Shown in pieces: positions 18,807-28,350 of a stretch of DNA of 64,000 bases; position 1 is the first letter of the stretch; the number at the start of each line of letters is the position of its first letter. The notes under the pieces are model-generated. The model was given only the letters and a program-made list of their open reading frames with translations. It was not told the origin of the DNA and searched no databases. The translations under genes and the position numbers were made by a program. Source of the stretch: Hyphomonas sp. (lineage in GTDB: Bacteria; Pseudomonadota; Alphaproteobacteria; Caulobacterales; Hyphomonadaceae); assembly GCF_018402285.1 (NCBI RefSeq), contig NZ_JAGYJH010000003.1:1178001-1242000 (forward strand), in the 5' to 3' direction.

Positions 18807-20057
18807 TTACCCCGCCTTCACCAGCGCATGCCGCTTCTTGCCCGCTGACAGCCTGATCGCCCCGTCCTGCAGGTCAGCCATCGCCACTTTTGCGTTCGGG
18901 TCTGACACGAGCTCATCATTGACGCGGATCGCGCCTTGCTCGATCAACCGCCGTGCTTCGCCATTGGACCTGGAAAGCCCGGCCGCCGTGCAGGCGGCCG
19001 CCACCAGCATTCCGGCCTCAAGCTCAGCCTGCGGAACAGTCGCAGTTGGCAGCGCATCTGCCGAAACCCCGCCTGAAAACACGGCCTTCGCCGCCGCTTC
19101 AGCGTCCCTGGCTGCCGCCTCTCCATGCAGCAGGGTCGTGGCCGCATTGGCAAGGGCAATCTTCGCGTCGTTGATCTGCGCGCCTTCCAGCGTCTCAAGC
19201 TGTTCGATCTCTTCCCGGCCAAGATCGGTGAAGAGGCGCAGGAACTTGCCAACGTCGGCATCTTCCGTGTTGCGCCAGAACTGCCAGTATTCATAAGGGC
19301 TCTTGCGGTCGGCGTTCAGCCACACGGCCCCGCCGACGGTCTTGCCCATCTTCACGCCGGACGAGGTTGTGACGAGGTGCGCCGTCACGCCAAAGGCTTC
19401 CCCGCCCTCGGCCTTGTGGACGAGGTCCACCCCGCCCACGATATTGCCCCACTGGTCTGACCCGCCGAGCTGCATCCGGCAGCCATGGCGCCGGAAGAGC
19501 TCCAGGAAGTCATAGGACTGCATCAGGAGGTAATTGAATTCGAGGAAGGTGTAGGGCTGCTCGGCTTCAAGGCGCCGGCGCACGGTGTCCTGCTTCACCA
19601 TCGTGTTGATGGTGAAGTAGATGCCTACAGCGCGCAGCATTTCGAGGTAACCCAGCTCGCCCAGCCAGTCATTGTTGTTGACCATTATGGCGTCATTGGC
19701 GCTTGTCCCAAAGCGCAGGAACGGCTCGAACGCGGTCCTGATGCCCGCAATGTTGGCGTTGATCTGGTCGTCGGTCAGCAATGGCCGGGACTTTTCCTTG
19801 TCCGTCGGATCGCCCACCTTGGTCGTGCCCCCGCCCATAAGGGCAATCGGCTTGCCGCCATGGCGCTGGAAAATCCGCAGCATCATGATCGTCATCAGAT
19901 GGCCGACATGCAGGCTGTCTGCCGTTGCGTCATAGCCGACATACGCGACCGGAGTCCCCTGGCTGCAATAGGCATCGAGCTCAGCCTTGTGAGTCGTGTC
20001 CTTGATGAAGCCGCGCCAGCTGAGCTCGCGCAGGAATTCCGACTTGTAATCGCTCAT
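18807..20057 (-). CDS. tyrS: tyrosyl-tRNA synthetase
   Basis: A 416-residue class I aminoacyl-tRNA synthetase. The HIGH motif appears as HVGH, the tyrosine pocket as GYDATADSLHVGH and QLGGSDQWGNI, the KMSKS loop as KMGKT, and an S4 RNA-binding domain closes the protein (SNGEARRLIEQGAIRVNDE). It charges tRNA-Tyr in the cytoplasm. Length and domain order are normal for the bacterial TyrS. Confidence 0.95.
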   Translation of the reverse strand: MSDYKSEFLRELSWRGFIKDTTHKAELDAYCSQGTPVAYVGYDATADSLHVGHLMTIMMLRIFQRHGGKPIALMGGGTTKVGDPTDKEKSRPLLTDDQINANIAGIRTAFEPFLRFGTSANDAIMVNNNDWLGELGYLEMLRAVGIYFTINTMVKQDTVRRRLEAEQPYTFLEFNYLLMQSYDFLELFRRHGCRMQLGGSDQWGNIVGGVDLVHKAEGGEAFGVTAHLVTTSSGVKMGKTVGGAVWLNADRKSPYEYWQFWRNTEDADVGKFLRLFTDLGREEIEQLETLEGAQINDAKIALANAATTLLHGEAAARDAEAAAKAVFSGGVSADALPTATVPQAELEAGMLVAAACTAAGLSRSNGEARRLIEQGAIRVNDELVSDPNAKVAMADLQDGAIRLSAGKKRHALVKAG

Positions 20058-20108
20058 ATTCTCGTGTCTCCGATGAGATGCGCGCGCCTAGCATGGAAAG
20101 GGCCAGCC

Positions 20109-21236
20109 TTGAACACCGCTGTTGAAAAAACCGGGCCGATCTGGGTCGCAGGCTTCATGTCCGGCACCTCGCTGGACGCGGTCGATGCCGCCATGATCCT
20201 CACGGACGGGCAGGATGTGCTGGACTTCGGCCCCGTCGCCGAGCGCAAATACACCCCTGAGGAACGCGCCGTCCTGCAGGCTGCCACCGACGCCGCCCGC
20301 GCCTGGAACTGGCAGGGCCTGCGCCCTGAGGGCCTGTTCCGGCAGGCCTGCGAAATCATCACAAAAACCCATAGCGACGCCTGGGCGATGATGACCGGGC
20401 AGGCGGGCGCGCCAACACCCGTCCTCGCAGGCGTTCATGGCCAGACCGTCCTCCACCGCCGCACAAAGCCTGACCAGCCCGGCGCGACCCTACAGCTGAT
20501 CGACGCCCCTGCGATGCAGGCCGCCCTCGGCGTCCGGCTCGCTTACGATTTCCGCTCGGCTGATGTCGCCGCAGGCGGGCAGGGCGCGCCCCTTGCCCCG
20601 GCCTATCATGGCGCCCTGATGAACCGCCTCGGCGGAGAGCCGGCCGTCGTTCTCAATCTCGGCGGCGTCGCCAACATCACCGCGCGCACCGCCAATGGCA
20701 CCCTGATCGCCTTCGACACCGGCCCGGCCAACGGCCCCATCGATGAATGGGTCGAAGGACATGGGCGCGGCACGCATGACACAGGCGGCAAGCTCGCCGC
20801 CGCCGGCCGCGTGCATGAAGGCCTGCTGACCCAGCTCCTTGCCCATGACTGGTTTGACGAACCGCCCCCAAAATCGCTCGACCGGTATGATTTCAACGCC
20901 TCGATGGCACGCGGGCTTTCCCTCGAGGATGGCGCCGCCACCCTGACGGAGTTTTCCGCCGCCGCCGTCGCTGCCGGTATCCGTCAGCTCCCGGAGGTTC
21001 CCGCCCGTCTCATCGCCTGTGGCGGCGGGCGGCATAACCCGTCCTTCATGGCCGCGCTTGCCCGCCAATGCCCCTGCGCCGTGCTCACCGCCGAGCAGGC
21101 CGGCTGGCGCGGGGATTCCATCGAAGCGGAAGCCTTCGCCCTCCTCGCCGCCCGTACTGCCCGCGGCCTGCCGTTGAGCTGGCCTGGCACCACCGGCGCC
21201 CCGGGGCCGCAAATGGGCGGGGAGATGATCGGCTAG
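20109..21236 (+). CDS. anmK: anhydro-N-acetylmuramic acid kinase
   Basis: About 375 residues of the AnmK family, which opens the 1,6-anhydro ring of anhMurNAc and phosphorylates it during cell-wall recycling. Recognised from GFMSGTSLDAVD near the N terminus, VLNLGGVANIT, the FDTGPANGPIDEW block and IACGGGRHNPSFM. The TTG at 20109 is preferred because GGAAAGG lies just upstream and the family motif starts about 15 residues in; ATG 20073 is an in-frame alternative. Divergent from tyrS. Confidence 0.88.
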   Translation: MNTAVEKTGPIWVAGFMSGTSLDAVDAAMILTDGQDVLDFGPVAERKYTPEERAVLQAATDAARAWNWQGLRPEGLFRQACEIITKTHSDAWAMMTGQAGAPTPVLAGVHGQTVLHRRTKPDQPGATLQLIDAPAMQAALGVRLAYDFRSADVAAGGQGAPLAPAYHGALMNRLGGEPAVVLNLGGVANITARTANGTLIAFDTGPANGPIDEWVEGHGRGTHDTGGKLAAAGRVHEGLLTQLLAHDWFDEPPPKSLDRYDFNASMARGLSLEDGAATLTEFSAAAVAAGIRQLPEVPARLIACGGGRHNPSFMAALARQCPCAVLTAEQAGWRGDSIEAEAFALLAARTARGLPLSWPGTTGAPGPQMGGEMIG

Positions 21237-21715
21237 GCTTTGGACAGCGCCGTCAACGCCTCCCCGTCCACCCGGTAGATCGTCCACGCGTCCATAGGCT
21301 GCGCGCCCAGGGAGAGGTAGAAATCGATAGAGGGCTGGTTCCAGTCGAGTACGGACCATTCCAGCCGGCCACACCCGCGTGCCACGGCAATCTGCGCAAG
21401 CTTTGCGAGCAGGGCCTTGCCATATCCCTTGCCGCGCCGGGCGGGGTCCACGAACAGGTCTTCCAGATAGATGCCGGGCTTGGCCAGGAAGGTTGAATAA
21501 TTGTGGAAGAAGAGGGCAAAGCCGTGTGCCTGCCCATCCTCTTCGATCAGCAGGACTTCGGCATAGGGCTTGGGGCCAAACAAGGTGCTCTGCAGGCTGT
21601 CTTCTGTCGCGACACAGGCCTGCTCCAGCTTTTCATACACCGCGAGCGCGCGGATGAAGCGGAGAATGACCGGCGTGTCCCCCGCATCTGCAAACCGAAT
21701 ACTGGCCATGGGCAT
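21233..21715 (-). CDS. GNAT family N-acetyltransferase, diamine acetyltransferase-like
   Basis: About 160 residues with the GNAT acetyl-CoA motif (VDPARRGKGYGKALLAKLA) and IYLEDLFVDP upstream of it, the arrangement seen in spermidine/spermine acetyltransferase-like proteins. SIDFYLSLGAQPMD is the typical motif B. The amine substrate is unknown. GAGG lies before ATG 21715, so the longer reading frame from 21778 is not used; that part overlaps a terminator. The 3' end overlaps anmK by 4 bases. Confidence 0.85.
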   Translation of the reverse strand: MPMASIRFADAGDTPVILRFIRALAVYEKLEQACVATEDSLQSTLFGPKPYAEVLLIEEDGQAHGFALFFHNYSTFLAKPGIYLEDLFVDPARRGKGYGKALLAKLAQIAVARGCGRLEWSVLDWNQPSIDFYLSLGAQPMDAWTIYRVDGEALTALSKA

Positions 21716-21739
21716 GGGTCCCTCAGGGCAAGGAAAAAC

Positions 21740-21761
21740 GGCCCGCCCGGCAGGGCGGGCC
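21740..21761 (-). terminator. Rho-independent terminator of the alpha/beta hydrolase gene
   Basis: On the minus strand, a 9-bp GC stem (GGCCCGCCC/GGGCGGGCC; 21753-21761 with 21740-21748) around a short loop is followed by GTTTTT, just after the hydrolase stop at 21775. Confidence 0.8.
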
Positions 21762-21774
21762 GCCTGATCAGGCT

Positions 21775-22494
21775 TCAATCCTCGAAGTCTTCTTCCTCGA
21801 CGATCACGTCAACGCCGGCGTCTTCGTCGGCTTCCTTGCGCAGTTCCTGCTCGGCCTCTTCAAGGCGGCGCAGGAGATAGGCTTCGCACACGGCGATCAG
21901 CTCTTCGCGGCTGTCCTGGTAGAAGTGGTTGGCTCCGGCAACCTTTGCGCGGTCGACCTTCTGGCCTTTCTGCACACGCACCTTGGTGAGCGCGCGCTCC
22001 ACGTCTTCGGGTGACGCGATGGCATCCTTGTCGCCCGCCACGATCAGGCCCGAGGCCGGGCAGGGCGCCAGGAAGGAGAGGTCATAATGGTTGGCCGGCG
22101 GCGAGATGGCGAGGAAGCCGTCAATCTCCGGCCGGCGCATCAGCAGCTGCAGCGTGATCCAGGCGCCGAAGGAATAGCCCGCGCACCAGACAAAGCGCGG
22201 CGATTCCGACAGGTTCTCCAGATAGTCGAGCACATAGGCGGCGTCTTCCAGCTCGCCGATGCCCTGGTCATAGGCGCCCTGGCTGCGGCCGACGCCGCGC
22301 GAGTTGTAGCGCAGCACGCCAAAGCCATGCTTCTCGAACAGCTGATAGAGCATGATCGTGATCGGATCCTGCATCGTCCCGCCCGCTTTCGGGTGGGGGT
22401 GCAGGATCAGCGCGATCGGCGCGCCCGGGTATGGCGGCTCCGTATAGCGTGCTTCAATTCGGCCCTGGGGGCCCGGGATGATGATCTCGGCCAT
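21775..22494 (-). CDS. alpha/beta hydrolase of the YmfD/COG2945-like dienelactone hydrolase group
   Basis: A 239-residue soluble alpha/beta hydrolase. It has an HPHP oxyanion segment (ALILHPHPKAGGTMQ), RYNSRGVGRSQG, the nucleophile Ser in AGYSFGAW, an acid in VAGDKDAIASPEDV and a catalytic His in VAGANHFYQD. This pattern fits the COG2945 family of small esterases; the substrate is unknown. The C terminus is strongly acidic. ATG 22494 with GAGG 7 bases upstream is chosen over 22551. It is divergent from the suf operon. Confidence 0.82.
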   Translation of the reverse strand: MAEIIIPGPQGRIEARYTEPPYPGAPIALILHPHPKAGGTMQDPITIMLYQLFEKHGFGVLRYNSRGVGRSQGAYDQGIGELEDAAYVLDYLENLSESPRFVWCAGYSFGAWITLQLLMRRPEIDGFLAISPPANHYDLSFLAPCPASGLIVAGDKDAIASPEDVERALTKVRVQKGQKVDRAKVAGANHFYQDSREELIAVCEAYLLRRLEEAEQELRKEADEDAGVDVIVEEEDFED

Positions 22495-22609
22495 CGGCAA
22501 CCTCGGCGTTTTTCCACAGAAGGGCGGGTAGATAGGCCAAGTGAGCCGCAAAAAGCAAATTTTTCTGCAGGGTGCGGGATTGCCCGGAAAATACTATATA
22601 AAAGAGACC

Positions 22610-23755
22610 ATGATCTATGCCGACTATAATGCCACCGCCCCGCTGCGGCCGCAGGCCCGGGCGGCCATGCTCGCCGCCTATGAGCTGGGGCCGGTAAACC
22701 CGTCTTCGGTCCACAAGGCCGGGCGGGCGGCCCGCGCATTGGTCGAGAAGGCCCGCGCCGAAGTCGGCGCCGCCATCGGCAGCCGGGCTGAAGACATCGT
22801 GTTTACCAGCGGGGGCACCGAATCCCTCGCCCTCGCCATCCAGGGCGCCGTCGCTGCGCTGAACGGCGCCGCCACCCTGATTGTTTCGGCCATTGAGCAT
22901 GAAGCCGCCGGCAAGGCGGCCGCCCATTCCGGCGTGCCGGTCGAAACCGCCTATGTTCTGCCCACCGGCCAGGTGGACCTGGACGACCTGCGCGCCCGTC
23001 TCACGGCCTGGGACCGGAGCCTGAAAGGCACACCCCTCCTCGTCCTGATGCTCGCCAATAACGAAACCGGCATCCTCCAGCCCGTTCAGCAAGCGGCCGC
23101 CCTCGTGCGCGAGGCAGGGGGCCTGACGGTCTGTGATGGCGTCCAGGCCCTCGGCAAGGTCGCGGTCAATGTCGCCCTCCTCGGCGTCGATTATCTCGCT
23201 CTTTCCGCTCACAAGACCGGCGGACCTCAGGGCACCGGCGCGCTGTGGCACCGGGCGGGCGCGCCGCTGAAAGCCGTGCTCTATGGCGGCGGCCAGGAAC
23301 GTGGCCTGCGTTCGGGCACCGAAAATGTCGCCGGGATTGCCGGATTTGGCGCGGCGGTGTCCCAATCTGTCCTCGATCTGGCCGGATATGAGCGTCTTCT
23401 GGCGCACCGCGACGCGATGGAGGCCCGCCTGAAAGCCGAAGGCGGCGTCACCATCATCGGCGAAGGCAGCCCCCGGCTTGCAGGGGTTTCAAACTTCGCC
23501 CGCGCCGGTTTCCGGGCCGAAACCCAGGTCATGGCCCTGGATCTGGCAGGGATCTGCGTCTCCGCCGGCTCGGCCTGCTCGTCAGGAAAAGTGAAAAGAT
23601 CCCTTGTCTTGATGGCCATGGGCGCAGATGACGCCCTTGCGGAATCGGCGATCCGCACCAGCTTTGGCTGGGACAGCCAACCGGAAGACTTCACCCGCGT
23701 CGCCGACGCCTGGCTGGAAGCTGCCCGGAGAAGTGTGTTGAAGGAGCCGGTATGA
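22610..23755 (+). CDS. cysteine desulfurase, NifS/IscS-like, first gene of the suf operon
   Basis: A 381-residue PLP-dependent class V aminotransferase-fold enzyme that takes sulfur from cysteine. The PLP Lys lies in [10 protein letters not shown], the PLP His in SAIEHEA, and the persulfide Cys in SAGSACSSG on the long loop typical of class I (IscS/NifS) desulfurases. A second, class II desulfurase (sufS) is encoded later in the same operon. Start at 22610 ([11 protein letters not shown]) follows AGAGA; the reading frame upstream has no family similarity. The stop overlaps the sufB start. Confidence 0.9.
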   Translation: MIYADYNATAPLRPQARAAMLAAYELGPVNPSSVHKAGRAARALVEKARAEVGAAIGSRAEDIVFTSGGTESLALAIQGAVAALNGAATLIVSAIEHEAAGKAAAHSGVPVETAYVLPTGQVDLDDLRARLTAWDRSLKGTPLLVLMLANNETGILQPVQQAAALVREAGGLTVCDGVQALGKVAVNVALLGVDYLALSAHKTGGPQGTGALWHRAGAPLKAVLYGGGQERGLRSGTENVAGIAGFGAAVSQSVLDLAGYERLLAHRDAMEARLKAEGGVTIIGEGSPRLAGVSNFARAGFRAETQVMALDLAGICVSAGSACSSGKVKRSLVLMAMGADDALAESAIRTSFGWDSQPEDFTRVADAWLEAARRSVLKEPV

Positions 23756-25317
23756 TGGACTGCTGCGGCGGAATTGAAGAGCATGATGACGACTGCGCCG
23801 ATGTGAAGGTGAAGGAGGGCATTGATGCCAAAACGGTGGAGGCGGCAAAGCGCCTTGAATCGGAAAACTATTCTGCCGGTTTCATCACCGATATCGAAAT
23901 GGACATGGCCCCTATCGGCCTCTCCGAAGACACCGTCCGCTTCATCTCCGCCAAGAAGAATGAGCCCGAATGGCTGCTCGAATGGCGGCTGGAGGCCTAT
24001 CGCCGCTGGCTGACCATGGAAGAGCCAAGCTGGGCGCGGGTGCATTATCCCAAGATCGATTTCCAGGCCTATTACTATTACGCCGCGCCCAAAGCGGGGG
24101 CGAAGTACAAGTCCATCGATGATGTGCCCAGGGAAATCCTTGAGGCGTATGAAAAGCTCGGCATCCCGCTTCGGGAAGCCGAAGTCCTGCTGGGTGTCGA
24201 GGGCGCGGCCGACACCGCTGCGGCGGCCCGCGAGAAGCCACGTGTTGCAGTTGATGCTGTGTTCGACTCAGTCTCGGTGGCCACGACGTTCCGCGAGGAG
24301 CTTAAGAAAGCCGGCGTGATCTTCATGTCGATTTCCGAGGCCGTGCATGAGCATCCCGAGCTCGTGAAGAAGTATCTCGGCTCGGTGGTCCCCACCTCTG
24401 ACAATTTCTACGCAACGCTCAATTCGGCCGTCTTCTCAGATGGCTCCTTCGTCTACATCCCCAAGGGGGTGCGCTGCCCGATGGAGCTGTCGACCTATTT
24501 CCGCATGAACGCCGAAAATACCGGCCAGTTCGAGCGCACACTCATCATCGCTGATGAGGCAGCTTACGTCTCGTATCTTGAAGGCTGCACCGCGCCCATG
24601 CGGGACGAGAACCAGCTCCATGCTGCGGTCGTCGAACTCGTCGCGCTCGACGACGCCGAGATCAAATACTCGACCGTCCAGAACTGGTGGCCGGGCGACG
24701 AAGAGGGCAAGGGCGGCATTTTCAATTTCGTGACCAAGCGTGGCGATTGCCGCGGCGCGCGTTCCAAAATTTCCTGGACGCAGGTTGAGACCGGCTCTGC
24801 CGTCACCTGGAAATACCCTTCCTGCATCCTGCGCGGCGACGATTCGGTCGGCGAGTTCTACTCAATCGCCGTCACCAATGGCCGCCAGCAGGCCGATACC
24901 GGCACCAAGATGATCCATCTCGGCAAGCGCACCAGGAGCCGGATCATCTCCAAGGGCATCTCGGCGGGCAAGTCCGACAACACCTATCGAGGCCTTGTTT
25001 CCATTCATAAAAAAGCCGAAGGCGCCCGCAACTTCACCCAGTGCGACAGCCTCCTGATCGGCGACCGGTGCGGGGCCCATACGGTGCCCTATATCGAAAA
25101 CCGCCGCGCCGACGCCCAGCTCGAGCATGAGGCGACGACGACCAAGCTCTCGGAAGACCAGCTCTTCTATGTCCGCCAGCGCGGCATCGCCGAGGAACAG
25201 GCCGTCGCCCTGCTGGTTAACGGCTTCGTCCGCGAAGTGTTGCAGGAGCTTCCGATGGAGTTTGCCGTCGAAGCGCAGAAACTGCTCGAAGTCAGCCTCG
25301 AAGGCAGCGTTGGTTAA
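23752..25317 (+). CDS. sufB: SufB, Fe-S cluster scaffold subunit
   Basis: A 521-residue SufB, part of the SufBCD complex where new Fe-S clusters are built. Recognised from [58 protein letters not shown] and the C-terminal [18 protein letters not shown]. The N terminus carries extra Cys residues (MMDCCGG and DDDCAD). The ATG overlaps the desulfurase stop, so translation is probably coupled. Confidence 0.95.
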   Translation: MMDCCGGIEEHDDDCADVKVKEGIDAKTVEAAKRLESENYSAGFITDIEMDMAPIGLSEDTVRFISAKKNEPEWLLEWRLEAYRRWLTMEEPSWARVHYPKIDFQAYYYYAAPKAGAKYKSIDDVPREILEAYEKLGIPLREAEVLLGVEGAADTAAAAREKPRVAVDAVFDSVSVATTFREELKKAGVIFMSISEAVHEHPELVKKYLGSVVPTSDNFYATLNSAVFSDGSFVYIPKGVRCPMELSTYFRMNAENTGQFERTLIIADEAAYVSYLEGCTAPMRDENQLHAAVVELVALDDAEIKYSTVQNWWPGDEEGKGGIFNFVTKRGDCRGARSKISWTQVETGSAVTWKYPSCILRGDDSVGEFYSIAVTNGRQQADTGTKMIHLGKRTRSRIISKGISAGKSDNTYRGLVSIHKKAEGARNFTQCDSLLIGDRCGAHTVPYIENRRADAQLEHEATTTKLSEDQLFYVRQRGIAEEQAVALLVNGFVREVLQELPMEFAVEAQKLLEVSLEGSVG

Positions 25318-25333
25318 GCCTGAAGGCAAGAGG

Positions 25334-25351
25334 CATGGAACTTGCTCCATG
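25334..25351 (+). terminator. possible attenuator after sufB
   Basis: CATGGA (25334-25339) and TCCATG (25346-25351) form a 6-bp hairpin followed by TTGCTTTTG, 17 bases after the sufB stop. Weak, and no more than a partial terminator. Confidence 0.3.
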
Positions 25352-25389
25352 TTGCTTTTGGGACATTTAACGGCCCGCGGGGACAGACT

Positions 25390-26106
25390 TTGGCAAATCC
25401 GGTTAAATTCGCGTCCGGCCTCGGCCTCGGGGCCCTGCTGCTGACGGCAGCCTGCGCAACCAGCCCGTCTGGCGTGCCTGAAGACACCGCCGAGCGCCGG
25501 GCGAGGCTTGCGGCCGTTTCCCTGTTGCCTGACTGCGCCGACGCCGCAAGGGTGACCGGCGCCTTGACCCTCCGCATCCCTGACTGCCGGATGACCGCCA
25601 GGCCCTCGCGCCTGCAGCTCTCCCTGAAGAGCGACCTCGCCGGTCAGCAGATGTTCGGTCCCTCCGGCTTTCTCACTGTCTCCGTAATCGACCGCCGGGG
25701 CGCCCCGATCGGCGAGTTTTCCGAGATTACCATTGGCGAGTATGCCTATCCTGCGCTTGAGGACGTCAATGGAGACGGCCTCGACGACCTGATCATCCCG
25801 CGCGCCACCGATGCTGTGAACCGGGTCCATTCCCTTTGGCTGCAGCAGGAAGACGGGGATTTCGTCCATGCCGGCGAAGTCACCGGCAATAAGGTCAACT
25901 GGACCTCCCGGGGCTATGTGGCCGCCATCCGCCGGACTGGCGCGGCAGACTGGGAAACGGGCTATTACCGCGTTCACGCGGGAAAACTGGAGCAGGCGGC
26001 CCTGACCCGGAGCGCCGGCGTGCGCGCGCCTGGCCGGAACGATCCCTGCGCTATCGTTGAGATCGCCCCCGGGCTCGATCCCCAGCGCTTCTGCCCCCGC
26101 CGCTAG
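25390..26106 (+). CDS. predicted lipoprotein of unknown function within the suf operon
   Basis: About 238 residues. A signal peptide with lipobox (GALLLTAACATS) predicts an outer- or inner-membrane lipoprotein. The mature part includes a calcium-binding-like loop, LEDVNGDGLDDLIIP, as found in FG-GAP/VCBS repeats. A TTG start at 25390 is favoured because GGGGA lies about 8 bases upstream; the ATG at 25342 would put 16 hydrophilic residues before the signal. It has no known link to Fe-S assembly, though it lies in the same direction between sufB and sufC. Confidence 0.65.
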   Translation: MANPVKFASGLGLGALLLTAACATSPSGVPEDTAERRARLAAVSLLPDCADAARVTGALTLRIPDCRMTARPSRLQLSLKSDLAGQQMFGPSGFLTVSVIDRRGAPIGEFSEITIGEYAYPALEDVNGDGLDDLIIPRATDAVNRVHSLWLQQEDGDFVHAGEVTGNKVNWTSRGYVAAIRRTGAADWETGYYRVHAGKLEQAALTRSAGVRAPGRNDPCAIVEIAPGLDPQRFCPRR

Positions 26107-26180
26107 GGCCGGGCGCCAGGCACGATCCTTGCAGTTTCAGGTATGGCCGGGACCGGTATGGTCCCAAGAGGGAGCAAGCC

Positions 26181-26270
26181 GTGACCGCATTATTCAAGGA
26201 AATTGCCAGCTACGTCCTGCTTGCGGTGGCCATCTTTGTCGCCCCGCTGCTGGCCGCCTCGTTCGGCTGA
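26181..26270 (+). CDS. putative 29-residue membrane microprotein
   Basis: GTG at 26181, preceded by GGGAG at an 8-base distance, opens a 29-codon frame ending TGA at 26270. The product starts MTALFKEIASYVLLAVAIF and continues as one hydrophobic helix to a final Gly, fitting a single-pass inner-membrane microprotein. It lies between the lipoprotein gene and sufC. Evidence is only the start signal and hydrophobicity; conservation is untested. Confidence 0.4.
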   Translation: MTALFKEIASYVLLAVAIFVAPLLAASFG

Positions 26271-26290
26271 GCCTGCGCTGCAGAACAGGC

Positions 26291-26334
26291 ATTTGAAGCC
26301 GGGCGCGGCTTTTCCGCGCTTTGCGCTTTCAAAT
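26291..26334. other. extended hairpin upstream of sufC
   Basis: ATTTGAAGC near 26291 pairs, with one bulged base, with GCTTTCAAAT ending at about 26334, enclosing a second stem GCGCGG/CCGCGC. It could be a processing or attenuation structure separating the sufB and sufC segments. Confidence 0.3.
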
Positions 26335-26361
26335 CATCGCAGGGCGCCCTAAATCCCGCCC

Positions 26362-27123
26362 ATGTTGAAGATCGAAAATCTGAGCGCCACAGTTGGCGAA
26401 GGCGAAGCGGCCAAGACCATCATCAATGGGCTGTCGCTGAAAGTGCCTGCGGGCGAAGTCCATGCCATCATGGGACCGAACGGGGCGGGCAAGTCCACCC
26501 TGTCCTACGTTCTCACGGGCCGTGAAGGCTATGAAGTCACCGGCGGCGGCGCCACGCTCGACGGGGCCGATATTCTCGCCATGGATCCGGAGGAGCGGGC
26601 CGCAGCAGGCCTTTTCCTCTCCTTCCAGTATCCGGTCGAAATTCCCGGGGTGCCGGTGATGACCTTCGTGCGCACCGCCATGAACGCCCAGCGCAAGAAG
26701 CGGGGCGAGCCGGAAATCTCCGCGCCCGACTATCTGAAGAAGTCCCGTGATGTGGCAAAGATGCTGAACCTTGACGCCGACATGCTCAAGCGTCCGGTCA
26801 ATGTCGGCTTTTCCGGTGGCGAGAAGAAGCGTCTCGAAATCTACCAGATGATGATGCTGGAGCCCCGCTTCATGGTCCTCGACGAGACCGATTCCGGGCT
26901 CGACATCGACGCCCTGCGCACCGTTGCGGACGGGGTGAATGCCCTGCGCGCGCCGGAGCGCGGCATGCTGGTTATCACCCACTATCAGCGCCTGCTTGAC
27001 CATATCAAACCCGACAAGGTCCACGTCCTGGCCAAGGGCCGCATCATCAAGACCGGCGGGCCCGAACTGGCCCATCGCCTCGAAAAAGAGGGCTATGACG
27101 GCGTTCTCGCGGAGGCCGTGTGA
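26362..27123 (+). CDS. sufC: SufC, Fe-S assembly ATPase
   Basis: A 253-residue ABC-type ATPase that drives the SufBCD scaffold. Walker A GPNGAGKST, signature FSGGEKKR, Walker B with FMVLDETDSGLD and the switch His in VITHYQR are all present. Length is normal. The stop overlaps the GTG start of sufD, so the two are coupled. Confidence 0.95.
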   Translation: MLKIENLSATVGEGEAAKTIINGLSLKVPAGEVHAIMGPNGAGKSTLSYVLTGREGYEVTGGGATLDGADILAMDPEERAAAGLFLSFQYPVEIPGVPVMTFVRTAMNAQRKKRGEPEISAPDYLKKSRDVAKMLNLDADMLKRPVNVGFSGGEKKRLEIYQMMMLEPRFMVLDETDSGLDIDALRTVADGVNALRAPERGMLVITHYQRLLDHIKPDKVHVLAKGRIIKTGGPELAHRLEKEGYDGVLAEAV

Positions 27124-28346
27124 GCATCGCCCTGAAAGACCTGATCCGCAACCCGTCGGTTGCCGAGCTTGAACTGGTCGCGCGCTACGCGGCCCTCAAG
27201 GCAGACCCGCGCCGCGAGCGCCTGTTTGAAGCCTTCGCGCTGACAGGCCTGCCTCATCGGCGGAACGAAGAATGGCGCTGGTCGGATTTCAAGGCAGCGG
27301 TCGGGGCGCTGGAGGCTTCGGCCACGCCGCCTGCGCAGGATCCTCTGGCCTCTGATGGGGTTGCCACTTTGAAACTTACCCCGCAGGGCTATGTGGCGCC
27401 TGTTTCTCTTCCGCCGGGCCTGCGTCTTCTTCCCAAAGACGATGTCCAGGCGATGAGTGGAGCCGAAGATGCTCCGCTGGGCGCTTTGGCCGCTGCGCTC
27501 TCGGGCGCAAAAAATGCGCCGGCAACGCTGATGGCCGAGGTGACCGGCGAAACGCCTGTGCGCCTTCACATGGTCTTCTCTGGCCCCGGCGCAATCAACG
27601 CGGCCCGTATCGTGTTCCTTGTACGTCCGGGTGCGGAACTTCAGGTCTCCGAGAGCCATCTGGGCGGCGCGGCTTTCTCCACAGCTCTCATCGAATATAC
27701 GCTTCAGCCGGGCGCACGACTTGATCGCGTTGTCTATCAGCGCGGCGGCAAAGGCGAGGCGCAGGCAATCACGGCGCTGATCCATCAGGAGGCTGACGCC
27801 GAAACGAAGCAAACCGTGCTTGCATTTGGCGCCAGGGTTTCCCGCATCGAAACGCGGCTTGTGCACCACGAGACAGGCTCTCGCGCGACACTCAACGCCG
27901 CCTATCTCGCCGGAGACGGCTACCATGTCGATTTCACCAGCCACGTGCGCCATGGCGCGCGGGCGTGCGTCACGCGGCAAGTCACCAAGGGCGCGGTTGT
28001 CGATGGCGGGCGCGGCGTGTTCCAGGGCAAGTTCCATGTGCCCCGCAATACCGGCCAGCAGACCGACGCCTCGATGCAGCATAATGCGCTGCTGCTGGAA
28101 GACGGCGCCGAAGTGTTCGCCAAGCCTGAACTTGAAATCCTTGCTGACGATGTTCAGTGCGCGCACGGAAATACGTCCGGGCAGCTGGACGCGGCCCAGC
28201 TCTTCTATCTTCGCCAGCGGGGCATCCCGCTTGTTCAGGCGCGCGCGCTGCTGACCGAAGCCTTCATTGCGCAGGCGCTGGAAGAGGCGGGCGTTCACGA
28301 CGAAGCTCTAAGGGCGCAGGCGCAAGCCTGGCTGTCAGAGGTCTGA
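27120..28346 (+). CDS. sufD: SufD, Fe-S cluster scaffold subunit
   Basis: A 408-residue SufD paralogue of SufB. The N terminus has the family sequence LPHRRNEEWRWSDF, and the C-terminal half has the beta-helix core with QTDASMQHNALLLEDGAE and DVQCAHGNTSGQLD, followed by YLRQRGIPLVQARALLTEAF. It pairs with SufB and SufC. Start is GTG at 27120, overlapping the sufC stop by 4 bases. Confidence 0.93.
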   Translation: MSIALKDLIRNPSVAELELVARYAALKADPRRERLFEAFALTGLPHRRNEEWRWSDFKAAVGALEASATPPAQDPLASDGVATLKLTPQGYVAPVSLPPGLRLLPKDDVQAMSGAEDAPLGALAAALSGAKNAPATLMAEVTGETPVRLHMVFSGPGAINAARIVFLVRPGAELQVSESHLGGAAFSTALIEYTLQPGARLDRVVYQRGGKGEAQAITALIHQEADAETKQTVLAFGARVSRIETRLVHHETGSRATLNAAYLAGDGYHVDFTSHVRHGARACVTRQVTKGAVVDGGRGVFQGKFHVPRNTGQQTDASMQHNALLLEDGAEVFAKPELEILADDVQCAHGNTSGQLDAAQLFYLRQRGIPLVQARALLTEAFIAQALEEAGVHDEALRAQAQAWLSEV

Positions 28347-28350
28347 CGCG

